64,000 bases of DNA from PGYR01 sp040264895 (lineage in GTDB: Bacteria > Bacteroidota > Ignavibacteria > Kapaibacteriales > UBA2268), in assembly GCA_040264895.1 (NCBI GenBank), contig JBDQHL010000001.1, positions 100,060-164,059 on the forward strand. The letters run 5' to 3'. Below are positions 18,054 to 27,146 of this stretch, in pieces (the first letter of the stretch is position 1; every line of letters begins with the position of its first letter). The notes beneath the pieces are model-generated. The model was not told the DNA's origin and ran no database searches. It saw only the letters and a program-made list of their open reading frames with translations. The translations under genes were made by a program, and so were the position numbers.

Positions 18054-18073
18054 TCCTCCCTTATCAGGGAGGA
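18054..18073 (+). terminator. Hairpin after the Bat operon
   Basis: TCCTCCC (18054-18060), six-base loop, GGGAGGA (18067-18073), followed by TTTAGGTGGG. It lies ten bases past the batE stop and could end the operon. The same form is a common dispersed intergenic repeat in related genomes, so it may be a REP element doubling as a terminator. Confidence 0.5.
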
Positions 18074-18121
18074 TTTAGGTGGGTTTGAGATAAATAGAAC
18101 CGTAGAAAAGTATCTTGGTCA

Positions 18122-18135
18122 TTGAGCCTGTCAAA
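18122..18135. repeat. REP-like element (TGAGCCTGTC family)
   Basis: TTGAGCCTGTCAAA is one arm of the TTCGACAAGCTCA family seen also at 26941, 32784 and 47603. Confidence 0.45.
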
Positions 18136-18160
18136 GTACAAGCACAACGTACTTACTAAA

Positions 18161-19498
18161 TCAGACTACCTCCACCTTCCTCTCCTCAATATAATATGTC
18201 TTCATCTTACCCTTGCCTTTTATCTCTATCTCACCTCGCTCTACGTACTCAAACTCCTCGTATTCACTTACAGCTTCTTTGAATCGTTCGGTTATGTGCA
18301 CTTGACCTGCTTCCGATGATGTTTCCATGCGGCTGGCTGTGTTTACTGCATCTGACCACATGTCATAGATGAACTTGTTCTCACCAATTACTCCTGCTAC
18401 TACTGGGCCACAGTCCAGTCCAATTCTGACTTCTATCTTGGTGCCATCGGCTGTTCTGTAGTCACTCATCAGCTGTTTTACTTCTAGTGCCATTTGTGCG
18501 GCTCTGTGGGTGTTGTCTTTCTGTACTTCCGGTATACCAGCTGCTGCCATATAGCTATCGCCTATGGTCTTTATCTTCTCCAAGCCATACTTGTTCGAAT
18601 AGTGTCATAGCTGATGAAAATAGCATTGAGAGCTTCGACTAACTTTCGTGGGTCTTCATCCTTAGCCAGCTCTGTGAAGTTTACTATATCAATAAACACA
18701 ATAGATGCTTGTGTGAAGTAGTCTGATATTGGATGTTCTCTCTTCTTCAATCGCTTGGCTATGCTGACTGGCAGTACATTGTACAACAGCTTGTCTGAGC
18801 GCTTCAGCAGTCTATAGATTATAAACATAACCACAGCCATCACAATGATAAAACCAATGGAAAAGTAAAGAATTAGCTTTTCTCTCTTCTCTTGTTCTGC
18901 TATCTTCAGCTTCTGTTTTTCTATTTCTTTCTGCTTTAGGTCGTCTTCTCTAGCTTTTTCTAAAGCTGCTATTTTGTCACTGTTTTCTTGATTGAAGACA
19001 GAGTCTTTAAGCTTGTGATGTTCTTCAAGGGCATCATACGCTTTTCCCATTTCCCCTTTTTGTTTATAAGCCTCAGCTAACACACCTAAAACAAAACTCC
19101 TGCCATTCAGCTTACCAATTTCTTCATTGATTGTTAATGCCTTTTCAATATACTCAAGGGCTTTGGGATAGTCTGATTGACGACGATAGATATTCCCCAT
19201 ATTCCCTAGGCAAACTGCTTTTCCCTTTTATTTCCAATTTTTTCAGTTATCTTTAATGCTTTTCCAAAATACTCTAGGGCTTTGGGGTAGTCCGATTGAA
19301 AAGTATAAATATTACCCATACTTGCGAGATACGTTGCAATTCCAGATTTACCTCATTAGTATCACCCTTTGCATTTGGTAGTTCGGCAAGTAGTGAGTCT
19401 ATTTTTGCCTGGCCTTGGAGGGGTTTTGCATTAGCTGTTGCTTGGGTTGTTATGCTTAGTGATAGCAGTGTTATTAGAACTATTAATATTGATTTCAT
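18161..19498 (-). pseudogene. Decayed TPR-adenylate/guanylate cyclase (three frameshifts)
   Basis: The pieces together encode a class III nucleotide cyclase: a signal peptide (ILIVLITLLSLSITTQA, start at 19498), TPR repeats (MGNIYRRQSDYPKALEYIEK), a coiled coil, a membrane segment (LILYFSIGFIIVMAVVMFII) and a cyclase domain (VFIDIVNFTEL, KIKTIGDSYMAAAG, IGLDCGPVVAGVIG, WSDAVNTASRME). The reading frame changes near 19340, near 19218 and near 18600. At the last site the expected ISNKYGLEKIKTIG is split after SYDTI by one missing base. The cyclase motifs themselves are conserved, so decay looks recent; sequencing error is the alternative, though three indels in one gene make that less likely. 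A BLUF-cyclase gene lies 0.8 kb away. Confidence 0.8.
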
Positions 19499-19733
19499 AC
19501 ATTGTCTGTTTAGATATGGGTTTAAAATGCACTGCAATATATGAAATTATTGGGTATTGTTTTTAGGAAAACTTAGTAAGGTTTTAATCTCATGTCTTCC
19601 AACCCTCATAATTAATAACAGCCTTTCACTTTTTTATTATCGTCACAATTACTTTGATATTAATTAACATGTGGATAGTTTGAAATAAAAAAATTCGCTA
19701 TATTCTATAATAACAAAAGAAGATAATTGATTA

Positions 19734-20207
19734 ATGACTAACAACGATATATTACGAAGATTACGATACCTCTTCGACTACAGTGATTCCAAGATAATCG
19801 AACTATTCAAACTAGCCGGTTCAGACGTGGAAGAAGCTGACTTATTCGACTGGTTTAGGAAAGACGACGACCTCGATTTAGCTGAGATGAGCGATAGGGA
19901 AATGGCGACTTTCCTCAACGGATTGATAATAGAAAAACGAGGAAAAAGAGATGGCCCACAACCCGAACCCGAAGATCGGCTGACCAATAATATTATACTC
20001 CGAAAGCTAAAAATAGCATTGGATTTGAAGTCCGATGACATAATAGAATTATTCGCACTGACGGATAAGAAGATTAGCCCACATGAGTTAAGCTCCTTTT
20101 TCCGAAGACCAGGACACAAATCATACCGTCCATTTATGGATCAGTATTTGCGTAATTTTTTGAATGCACTGCAAACTAAAAACTCAAAAGAACCGGGAAG
20201 TATTTAG
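19734..20207 (+). CDS. DUF1456 (YehS) family protein
   Basis: A 157-residue protein with two copies of the DUF1456 helical repeat. Each opens with a TNNDILRRLRYLFDYSD or TNNIILRKLKIALDLKSD segment and continues with IIELFKLAG or IIELFALTD and a following FFRR/WFRK motif. This is the usual full length. The function of the family is unknown. It is followed by a strong hairpin and then the photoactivated cyclase gene, but nothing in the sequence ties it to light or cAMP. Confidence 0.92.
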   Translation: MTNNDILRRLRYLFDYSDSKIIELFKLAGSDVEEADLFDWFRKDDDLDLAEMSDREMATFLNGLIIEKRGKRDGPQPEPEDRLTNNIILRKLKIALDLKSDDIIELFALTDKKISPHELSSFFRRPGHKSYRPFMDQYLRNFLNALQTKNSKEPGSI

Positions 20208-20213
20208 TTAGAA

Positions 20214-20248
20214 TTATCAAAACTTGCAAAATTTACAAGTTTTGATAA
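20214..20248. terminator. Perfect 13-bp hairpin between the DUF1456 and BLUF-cyclase genes
   Basis: TTATCAAAACTTG (20214-20226) and its exact complement (20236-20248) with a 9-base loop. It starts six bases past the DUF1456 stop. The stem is AT-rich and the right arm contributes a TTTT run, so it could be a weak terminator; it could also be an operator for the next gene. Confidence 0.5.
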
Positions 20249-20320
20249 CTAGTAAATAAGCAATATATCCGAAATTGTATAAATACTGAGAAGAGAGCTA
20301 GGAATGACAAAAGGTAAATA

Positions 20321-21328
20321 ATGAAAAGGATAACATATATTAGTAGAATTACTAATACACTTTCATCTAAAGAAATTGAAACCATTGGTATTATTTCTAG
20401 TGAAAATAATAAGCAAGTTAATATTACTGGCACATTAGTTTGCTTCGAAAAATTGTTTTTCCAGATTATTGAGGGAGATGAAAAAGACGTTGATCGGCTT
20501 TATCTAAAAATTGGCAAAGACCCTAGGCATAAAGAAGTTCTGAGACTTAAGACAGAATATAACGTAAGCAAACGACTTTTTCCTAAATGGTCTATGAGAA
20601 CTATCAATCTGGATAATAATGTTGATGATTTATTACGCCCAATTAAGATTTTGTTACAAACCGTTGTAGAGTCGCATTCCATTATAGCGCGTTATACGCA
20701 ACCTACTATTCTAAAAATATTGAACAGAGGTATAAACCCTCTATATGCTACACCTGTCAGAGCAGAAAAAGTAATTTTATTTGCAGATATCCTCTCCTAT
20801 ACTTCAATTAGTGAAAAAATGCCAACAGATAGTATTCTATTAGTCCTGGACACCTATTTTGAAATTTGTAGTCGCATAATCCTTGAAAAAGGAGGCGAAG
20901 TTAACAAATTTATGGGTGATGGGTTAATGGCATATTTTGATACTTCGCAAGCGGACAATGCCATACATTCATGTCTAGAAATATTAGAAGAATTGCAGAC
21001 TTTACACAAAAACTCGTCAGAAGATTCACCACTGCAGTTACTTAATTCTGGATTTGGGCTTGCTCAAGGATCAGTTATTGAAGGTAATATGGGTTCTCAC
21101 TTTAAAACAGACTATACGATTATAGGTGATGCCGTGAATTTTGCAGCCCGGTTAGAAGGTTTGACTCGTCAAGTCAAACGGTCATTGGTTTTCTCAGAGT
21201 CGCTTAAACATAGCACAAAGGAACCCTGGCCTTTTACAAGTCTTGGGAAATTTTATCTTAAAGGGAAAGAGAATCATAAAGAAGTTTATTCAATTGACCA
21301 TCACCTGGTCAACAACTTTAAAGGATAG
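20321..21328 (+). CDS. BLUF-domain photoactivated adenylate cyclase (bPAC/BlaC-like)
   Basis: A 335-residue blue-light receptor fused to a class III adenylate cyclase, co-linear with Beggiatoa bPAC over its whole length. The BLUF domain (residues 1-95) keeps the flavin-contact Tyr6 (ITYIS), Asn30, Gln48 (LFFQIIEG), Trp90 and Met92 (FPKWSM). The linker helix has the TINL and ILLQTVVESH segments of bPAC. The cyclase domain (about 150-335) keeps both metal aspartates (Asp156 in FADILSYTS, Asp200 in KFMGDGLM), the adenine-selecting Lys196 and Thr266, and the transition-state Asn273 and Arg277 (GDAVNFAARLE). Predicted activity is blue-light-stimulated ATP to cAMP conversion. The start ATG has AAGG nearby. 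The gene stands alone between hairpin and alcohol dehydrogenase. Confidence 0.93.
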   Translation: MKRITYISRITNTLSSKEIETIGIISSENNKQVNITGTLVCFEKLFFQIIEGDEKDVDRLYLKIGKDPRHKEVLRLKTEYNVSKRLFPKWSMRTINLDNNVDDLLRPIKILLQTVVESHSIIARYTQPTILKILNRGINPLYATPVRAEKVILFADILSYTSISEKMPTDSILLVLDTYFEICSRIILEKGGEVNKFMGDGLMAYFDTSQADNAIHSCLEILEELQTLHKNSSEDSPLQLLNSGFGLAQGSVIEGNMGSHFKTDYTIIGDAVNFAARLEGLTRQVKRSLVFSESLKHSTKEPWPFTSLGKFYLKGKENHKEVYSIDHHLVNNFKG

Positions 21329-21444
21329 ATATATTCAATGAAAAAGAAATGTATAACGTCATAAGACACAAAACAAACGTTAAGCCTTTTTTAAGTCTTT
21401 TCGAATGGCGAAGATAAAATTATAAAAACAAACAAATAGTAGAC

Positions 21445-22605
21445 ATGAACAATTTTGAATTTAAGAATCCAACCAAAATATTATTTGGTAAAGGACAAAT
21501 AGAAAACATAGCAAACGAAATCCCTAAAGATGCCAAAGTATTGATGCTATTTGGTGGGGGAAGTATCAAAAAGAACGGAATTTATGAGCAAGTAAATGCA
21601 ACACTTCAAAATCACAACGTCTTGGAGTTTGGAGGCATTCCTGCAAACCCAGAATATTCTGTCCTTATGGAAGCACTAAAAGTAATCAAAGAAGAGAATA
21701 TCACTTATTTACTTGCTGTAGGTGGAGGTTCAGTGATAGACGGAACAAAATTCCTTTCTGCTGCTGCCCTATACGAAGGTGAAGAGCCATGGGAAATACT
21801 AACCAACAAAATTCCTATAGATGAGGGGATGCCCTTTGCAACTGTGCTGACCTTACCTGCTACTGGGTCTGAGATGAACTCAGGTGCTGTGATAACAAGA
21901 GAAGAAACAAAAGAAAAACTAGTCATGGGTGGCTCAGGATTATACCCAGTGTTTTCGGTGCTCGATCCACAAGTAATACACTCAATACCTCACAAACAAT
22001 TGGTGAACGGAATAACTGATGCCTTTACTCACGTATTGGAACAGTATGTTACATTTCCTATTGGAGCCAGTCTCCAAGATAGATTGTCGGAAAGTATATT
22101 GCAAACCCTAATAGAAGTTGCTCCAAAAGTTTTGGAAGACCCAACAGATTACACAACTGGCTCTAACTTTATGTGGAGTTGTACTATAGCTTTGAATGGT
22201 TTGATCAAGCAAGGAGTTCCTACTGATTGGGCAATACATGCTATGGGTCATGAGCTAACCGCTCTTTATGGCATTGACCACGCGAGAACCCTAGCTATTA
22301 TAGCACCGAGCCATTATGAATATAATCTCGATACGAAAAAAGAAAAGCTCGCTCAATATGCCGAGCGTGTTTGGAATATTACAGATGGATCTACGGAAGA
22401 TAAAGCAAGAGCTGCAATCAAAAGAACAGAGGCATTCTTTAACGAGATGGGAATAGACACTAAACTTTCTAAGTACACTGACGAATATGAAGGTACCGCT
22501 GAAGAAATCTCAAAAAGATTTACAGAACGAGGCATTGAGGGTCTTGGAGAGCATCAGAATCTAACCCCTGATGACGTAGAAAAAATTGTAAGAATGTCTT
22601 ACTAA
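21445..22605 (+). CDS. Iron-containing alcohol dehydrogenase (YqhD/butanol dehydrogenase type)
   Basis: A 386-residue group III alcohol dehydrogenase. It has the nucleotide-binding segments LFGGGSIKKNG and AVGGGSVIDGTKF, the latter typical of NADPH-using YqhD and BdhA enzymes. The metal-binding region follows (DAFTHVLEQY, MGHELTALYGIDHA). Such enzymes reduce a range of aldehydes, often as detoxification of lipid-peroxidation or sugar-derived aldehydes. Full length, single gene with its own ribosome site; 117 bases separate it from the cyclase gene, so co-transcription is possible but not shown. Confidence 0.93.
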   Translation: MNNFEFKNPTKILFGKGQIENIANEIPKDAKVLMLFGGGSIKKNGIYEQVNATLQNHNVLEFGGIPANPEYSVLMEALKVIKEENITYLLAVGGGSVIDGTKFLSAAALYEGEEPWEILTNKIPIDEGMPFATVLTLPATGSEMNSGAVITREETKEKLVMGGSGLYPVFSVLDPQVIHSIPHKQLVNGITDAFTHVLEQYVTFPIGASLQDRLSESILQTLIEVAPKVLEDPTDYTTGSNFMWSCTIALNGLIKQGVPTDWAIHAMGHELTALYGIDHARTLAIIAPSHYEYNLDTKKEKLAQYAERVWNITDGSTEDKARAAIKRTEAFFNEMGIDTKLSKYTDEYEGTAEEISKRFTERGIEGLGEHQNLTPDDVEKIVRMSY

Positions 22606-22643
22606 ATAATATTAGAAAACTAACTCAAAAACACGAACACAAA

Positions 22644-23984
22644 ATGTCAAACAACGAAAACACAAGCAACCCACTTACCAAATCTATACTCGAAAAATTT
22701 GAGATAGAAGAGCTGAACCCAATGCAGTTGGAGGCAGGTAGAAACATAAGGAAGAAGTCCGATGTAGTATTGCTCTCCCCTACTGGTACTGGTAAAACTC
22801 TGGCGTTTCTGTTGCCGCTAATAGAGACATTAGACCCAGAGAATACGGAGATTCAGATTCTAATAATAGTGCCTTCGCGTGAGTTGGCACAGCAGCTGTT
22901 ACAAGTAGCTCGGGATATGGGTTCGGGGTTCAAGGTGAATGCTGTGTATGGTGGTCGTGCTGGCTCGCAAGATAAGCTCGATTTGCAGCACTTACCAGCT
23001 ATTCTAATCGGAACTCCGGGACGTATAGCCGATAGATTTTTCAAGGATACTTACTCGCTCGATCATATCAAAACACTTGTGTTAGACGAGTTCGACAAAT
23101 CGCTTGAAATGGGCTACGAAGATGATATGATGGATATAATAGAATCGCTGCCTAATGTAAAGCAGAGGATTCTTACATCAGCTACTCGTGATAATAAGAT
23201 ACCGAAGTTCGTGGGGTTGCAAAAGCCAGTATTCATCAACTATGCTGATGAGGGTGTTCCTCAGCTGGCTATCAAAACGGTACTTGCACCCGACAGAGAT
23301 AAGTTAAATTCTCTGGAAAAAACACTTGCTCACATTGGCCCAAAACCTGGCATTATCTTCTGTAGTTTCAAAGATGAGCTATATGACGTCAGTGAATTTC
23401 TGGATGATTGTGACATTTCGCACGAGTGCTTCCACGGAGATATGGAGCAACTTGACAGGGAACAAGCACTGATCAAATTCAGGAATGGAACTACACAGCT
23501 ATTACTGGCAACCGATTTGGCTGCTCGTGGGCTCGACATTCCCGAACTTGCGTTTATTCTACATTACCGCTTGCCACTGCGATACAACGAATTTTTACAC
23601 AGGAACGGACGTACTGCACGGATGAACACCGACGGAGTAGCGTACATACTCCACTGGACGGGCGAAGAACTACCGGAATACATACAGGACATAGCTCCAG
23701 AAGAAATAACGGTAGGCGATCTGCAGCCCTCACACGAGCCGGCACCAGTCAGATGGGTGACTCTATACATAACTGGTGGAAGACGCGAGAAAATATCCAA
23801 AGGCGACATAGCAGGTCTGTTTATGAAGCAAGGCAAGATAGACAAAGACCAACTTGGCGTAATAGAACTACAAGAGGGCTGCTCTTACGTAAGTGTACAC
23901 GCCAACATAGCAAGCAAGGCAGTAGAGAAAACCAATAATACTAAGCTGAAGAAAAAGAAAGTTAGGATTAGTGTAGTGAAGTAA
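22644..23984 (+). CDS. DEAD-box RNA helicase with DbpA-type RNA-binding tail
   Basis: A 446-residue helicase with all core motifs: Q motif region (FEIEELNPMQLEA), SPTGTGKT, PSRELAQQ, GTPGRI, a DEFD variant of DEAD, SAT, ATDLAARGLD and HRNGRTARM. The C-terminal ~75 residues (WVTLYITGGRREKISKGDI, FMKQGKI, SYVSVH) match the DbpA RNA-binding domain, which directs the helicase to 23S rRNA in ribosome assembly. The DEFD variant occurs in several Bacteroidota helicases. It lies 38 bases after the alcohol dehydrogenase gene. Confidence 0.93.
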   Translation: MSNNENTSNPLTKSILEKFEIEELNPMQLEAGRNIRKKSDVVLLSPTGTGKTLAFLLPLIETLDPENTEIQILIIVPSRELAQQLLQVARDMGSGFKVNAVYGGRAGSQDKLDLQHLPAILIGTPGRIADRFFKDTYSLDHIKTLVLDEFDKSLEMGYEDDMMDIIESLPNVKQRILTSATRDNKIPKFVGLQKPVFINYADEGVPQLAIKTVLAPDRDKLNSLEKTLAHIGPKPGIIFCSFKDELYDVSEFLDDCDISHECFHGDMEQLDREQALIKFRNGTTQLLLATDLAARGLDIPELAFILHYRLPLRYNEFLHRNGRTARMNTDGVAYILHWTGEELPEYIQDIAPEEITVGDLQPSHEPAPVRWVTLYITGGRREKISKGDIAGLFMKQGKIDKDQLGVIELQEGCSYVSVHANIASKAVEKTNNTKLKKKKVRISVVK

Positions 23985-24007
23985 AGAGCCCAACAGTAAT
24001 TACTAAT

Positions 24008-24052
24008 GTCACTGCGAGACTTATCAATTTACTGATATGTTGTGGCAGTCTC
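24008..24052. repeat. REP-like hairpin (GTCACTGCGAGACT / TGGCAGTCTC)
   Basis: An imperfect inverted repeat just after the helicase gene. GAGACT at 24016-24021 pairs with AGTCTC at 24047-24052. It belongs to the same class as the elements near 47328, 47445, 51532 and 62483 (GTCATTnCGA...GGAATCC type). Confidence 0.5.
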
Positions 24053-24090
24053 AATTTGAGAATTGTGTACCTCTCTAAAAAAAGAGCTAT

Positions 24091-24634
24091 TCAGCAAGGG
24101 AGCAAGTTCCCTTTTTGCTTTCCTGAATTTTTGTGAAAACGAGTAACAGAGTAACTGAAAAAACAGAAAAATAATTTATACATACACCCCTTGTATATTA
24201 TAAAAAACGTGATTTCCAGCTGAGTACTCTTGATGTAATCTTTCCAAGTTTTCCCTTCTGGAAATTCTACTTTGTTGTGGTTTGTTTTCCATCGGAGTGA
24301 ATCTTTCTCTTCTGTTAATTCATGATTGAACACATTCTTTCTTCCGAACCAAGCGTTATCAATTAGATTTACTTGTGCGTTGCATATCCACAAAGGAGTA
24401 AATATCTCGGCTTTGTCTTTGGTCCTCGACTTTTGTAGTAACTTGTCTTTGTGAACTCTTGGCATTATCTCCAGTTATCTGTTGGTCAAATCGATATTCA
24501 TCACCTAAATTCTGATAATTATCCGTTGCCCATATTATATTATTTCTGGTCGTACGGTCGAACAGAAGCATATCCAGAACATTGGGATATTTTCTTACTA
24601 TTTCGTTTTCTAATATGTCTATTTGTTGAGGCAA
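24091..24634 (-). pseudogene. Remnant of a DNA methyltransferase (restriction-modification subunit M type)
   Basis: Two overlapping minus-strand frames form parts of one protein. The first carries DRTTRNNIIWATDNYQNLG and FDQQITGDNAK; the second, shifted near 24465, carries MPRVHKDKLLQKSRTKDKAE, IFTPLWICNAQVNLIDNAWF and EGKTWKDYIKSTQLEIT. I recognise this series from stand-alone restriction endonuclease subunit M / N6-adenine methylase proteins of Bacteroidota, which are ~500 residues long. Here only the N-terminal ~150 residues remain, with a frameshift and loss of the catalytic NPPY region. It lies beside REP-like repeats and a probable recombination scar. Confidence 0.6.
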
Positions 24635-24772
24635 TTATTTTAGGTGTTTGTTCAAATGTTATAAAACCAATATAAGGAAAATTTGGAAGATGGCACATAC
24701 CCTAAACAGGGTATAATTGTTATCTTAACCCACCCCACTTCCATTTCTTACTCCATTTCATTAACTTCGAAT

Positions 24773-26857
24773 ATGACAAAAGCAATTACCATTCTAATCG
24801 TTCTACTTACAGTTGTTGCAGCTTGCAATAGTAATGATGAACCGAGGAAAAACGAAATGAAAAACACGAACAGATTGATAGATGAGACTAGCCCTTACTT
24901 ACTCGAACACGCCCACAACCCTGTGGATTGGTACCCTTGGGGCGACGAGGCGTTAGCAAAAGCCAAGAAGGAGAACAAGCCAATTATTGTGAGCATTGGC
25001 TATGCCGCTTGCCACTGGTGCCACGTTATGGAGGGGGAATCCTTCTCCGATTCGGAGGTGGCTAAGCTGATGAACGAGAAGTTCGTCTGTATAAAAGTTG
25101 ACCGCGAGGAACGTCCCGACATCGACAATCTGTATATGAACGCGGCATTGATGATAAATGGGCGTGGTGGCTGGCCGCTCAATGCCATTGCCCTGCCCGA
25201 TGGTCGCCCGTTTTTTGTTGGTACTTACTTCCCCAAAGAAGACTGGATGCGGTTGCTGGAACAGATTAGCAATATGTACGCTAATAATTATGACAAAATT
25301 ATAACTAATGCCGTAGCGGTTGAGAATGGGCTGAAAGAACAGGTGGGCGATTTGGTGAGTCAACCGAAGAGAAAAGATTGGGACTATTCCAATCTGTATG
25401 ACACTGTGGACGGTAAGCTTGACTCGGAGTATGGCGGTATGCGTGGTGCACCGAAGTTCCCAATGCCCTCGGTGTGGGATTTTTTGCAGCAATACAGCTA
25501 TCTGGAAAAAAGCCAACCAGCTTATGACAATGCGGTGCTGACACTGGAAACTATGGGTACGAGCGGCACTTATGATCAGCTGGGTGGTGGTTTCCATCGC
25601 TATGCTACGGATATGGCTTGGATGATTCCCCACTTTGAGAAAATGCTGTACGACAATGCACAGCTGCTCAGTACTTATTCCAATGCTTATAAGGCAGATA
25701 AGAATGAGTTCTACGAGCAGATTGTGAGCGGTACGGTGGAGTTTGCAGAGCGTGAGCTGATGTCCGATGAGGGTGGCTTTTACTCCTCTCTGAATGCTGA
25801 TAGCGAGGGCGAAGAGGGTAAGTTTTATGTCTGGGAATACGATGAGATATACAAACTGCTAAGCAAAGACGAGTTCGATTTGCTGGAAAGCTACTATGGT
25901 CTAACTGAGGAAGGTAATTGGGAAGATGGAAAGAATATACTCCACTTCAATTGGACGCTGAGTGAGTTCAGTGAACAAAATGATTTGGATTCTGCCAAGG
26001 TAGCTGAAGCAATGCAATCAGCCCACAGAAAACTGATGGCTCACCGAGACACAAGAATAAGACCAAGCACTGATGATAAGATTATCACTTCGTGGAATGC
26101 CATGATGATTAGTGGTTTGGTGACTGCCTACACAGCTTTTGGTGATGATAAATACTTGCAATTAGCTCTACGGAACGCCGAGTTTGTCGAATCAAAATTG
26201 ATGAATAGCGATAGCAGTTTGAATCGAACATACAAGAATGGTGAGAGCAAAATCAATGGCTTTTTGGATGATTATGCCTTGCTATCTCGAGCATATATTG
26301 ATTTATACCAATCGACTTTTGATAAGAAATGGCTCGATTTGTCTGAGCAATTGATGGAGAATATCAAGAGCAATTTCCTTGACGATGCGACTGGATTCTA
26401 CTTCTACAAAAGCACTAAGGACACTCCATTGGCTGCTGAAACTATGGAGCTACAAGACAATGTAATTCCTGCTTCTAACTCTGTGGTGGCGCATCTGCTA
26501 TTCGATTTGGGGCATATACTCTACAAAGATGATTACATAAAGAAAGCGGAAGATATGGCAGCCACTATGTTAAGCGGGATAGAGCGTAGTCCCAGCTTCC
26601 ATTCCAACTGGGCAAAGTTAGTTGGTAAGCTACAACACGGGATATACGAAGTAGCTATAGTAGGCAAAGATGCAAGTAAATTAGCACAACAAATGCAATC
26701 GCACTACCTACCGAATGCTCTTTTCCTTGGTGGTACAGCGGAGAACTTGCCATTATTAGAAGGCAAGCTAACAGACGGCACTATGATATATGTATGTAAA
26801 GACAAGGTGTGTAATTTACCAGCAGAGAACGTGGAAGTGGCATTGGAGCAGTTCTGA
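24773..26857 (+). CDS. DUF255 thioredoxin-like / six-hairpin protein (YyaL/SSP411), lipoprotein form
   Basis: A 694-residue protein. The start chosen at 24773 gives a lipoprotein signal (ILIVLLTVVAACNSN, lipobox Cys about residue 16); an open frame extends 30 codons further upstream without such features. The DUF255 thioredoxin-like domain follows (LLEHAHNPVDWYPWG, then AACHWCHVME with a CxxC pair), and then an (alpha/alpha)6 barrel similar to N-acylglucosamine 2-epimerases (FKFPMPSVWDF-like, MIPHFEKMLYDNAQ, TSWNAMMISGL). Most family members are cytoplasmic; this one appears anchored in the envelope. The biochemical activity of the family is not settled. Confidence 0.9.
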   Translation: MTKAITILIVLLTVVAACNSNDEPRKNEMKNTNRLIDETSPYLLEHAHNPVDWYPWGDEALAKAKKENKPIIVSIGYAACHWCHVMEGESFSDSEVAKLMNEKFVCIKVDREERPDIDNLYMNAALMINGRGGWPLNAIALPDGRPFFVGTYFPKEDWMRLLEQISNMYANNYDKIITNAVAVENGLKEQVGDLVSQPKRKDWDYSNLYDTVDGKLDSEYGGMRGAPKFPMPSVWDFLQQYSYLEKSQPAYDNAVLTLETMGTSGTYDQLGGGFHRYATDMAWMIPHFEKMLYDNAQLLSTYSNAYKADKNEFYEQIVSGTVEFAERELMSDEGGFYSSLNADSEGEEGKFYVWEYDEIYKLLSKDEFDLLESYYGLTEEGNWEDGKNILHFNWTLSEFSEQNDLDSAKVAEAMQSAHRKLMAHRDTRIRPSTDDKIITSWNAMMISGLVTAYTAFGDDKYLQLALRNAEFVESKLMNSDSSLNRTYKNGESKINGFLDDYALLSRAYIDLYQSTFDKKWLDLSEQLMENIKSNFLDDATGFYFYKSTKDTPLAAETMELQDNVIPASNSVVAHLLFDLGHILYKDDYIKKAEDMAATMLSGIERSPSFHSNWAKLVGKLQHGIYEVAIVGKDASKLAQQMQSHYLPNALFLGGTAENLPLLEGKLTDGTMIYVCKDKVCNLPAENVEVALEQF

Positions 26858-26940
26858 GGTTAACTGTCAGAGTGATGAAATAATGTGGACATTGAGCGTA
26901 CTACGACGACGCTCAGTTCAAGTGTTTAAAAACACGGTGC

Positions 26941-26983
26941 TTCGACAAGCTCAGCAACCGCTGAGATCATTGAGCCTGTCGAA
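26941..26983. repeat. REP-like inverted repeat (TTCGACAAGCTCA / TGAGCCTGTCGAA)
   Basis: Arms at 26941-26953 and 26971-26983 pair with one mismatch around a 17-base loop. It lies in the 289-base gap between the DUF255 and glycosyltransferase genes. A further related sequence (CATTGAGCGTACTACG, 26891) lies just upstream. Confidence 0.6.
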
Positions 26984-27146
26984 TTGATGCTTTTTCAAAA
27001 TAGATCCCCTCGTTCGTCTTAGGAACTCCCTAGATATGACACCCCCACACTAACTAAACCAAACAAATTTTGTAATTTGCCAATAAGATATGTTGGAAAT
27101 GCTCTGCAATTAATCTAGAGCAAAAATTTACAGATGGACTGTACCT

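Noticed and set aside
24683..24772. Extended N-terminus of the DUF255 protein
   Set aside because: The extra 30 residues have no signal or domain features, whereas the ATG at 24773 starts a clear lipoprotein signal.
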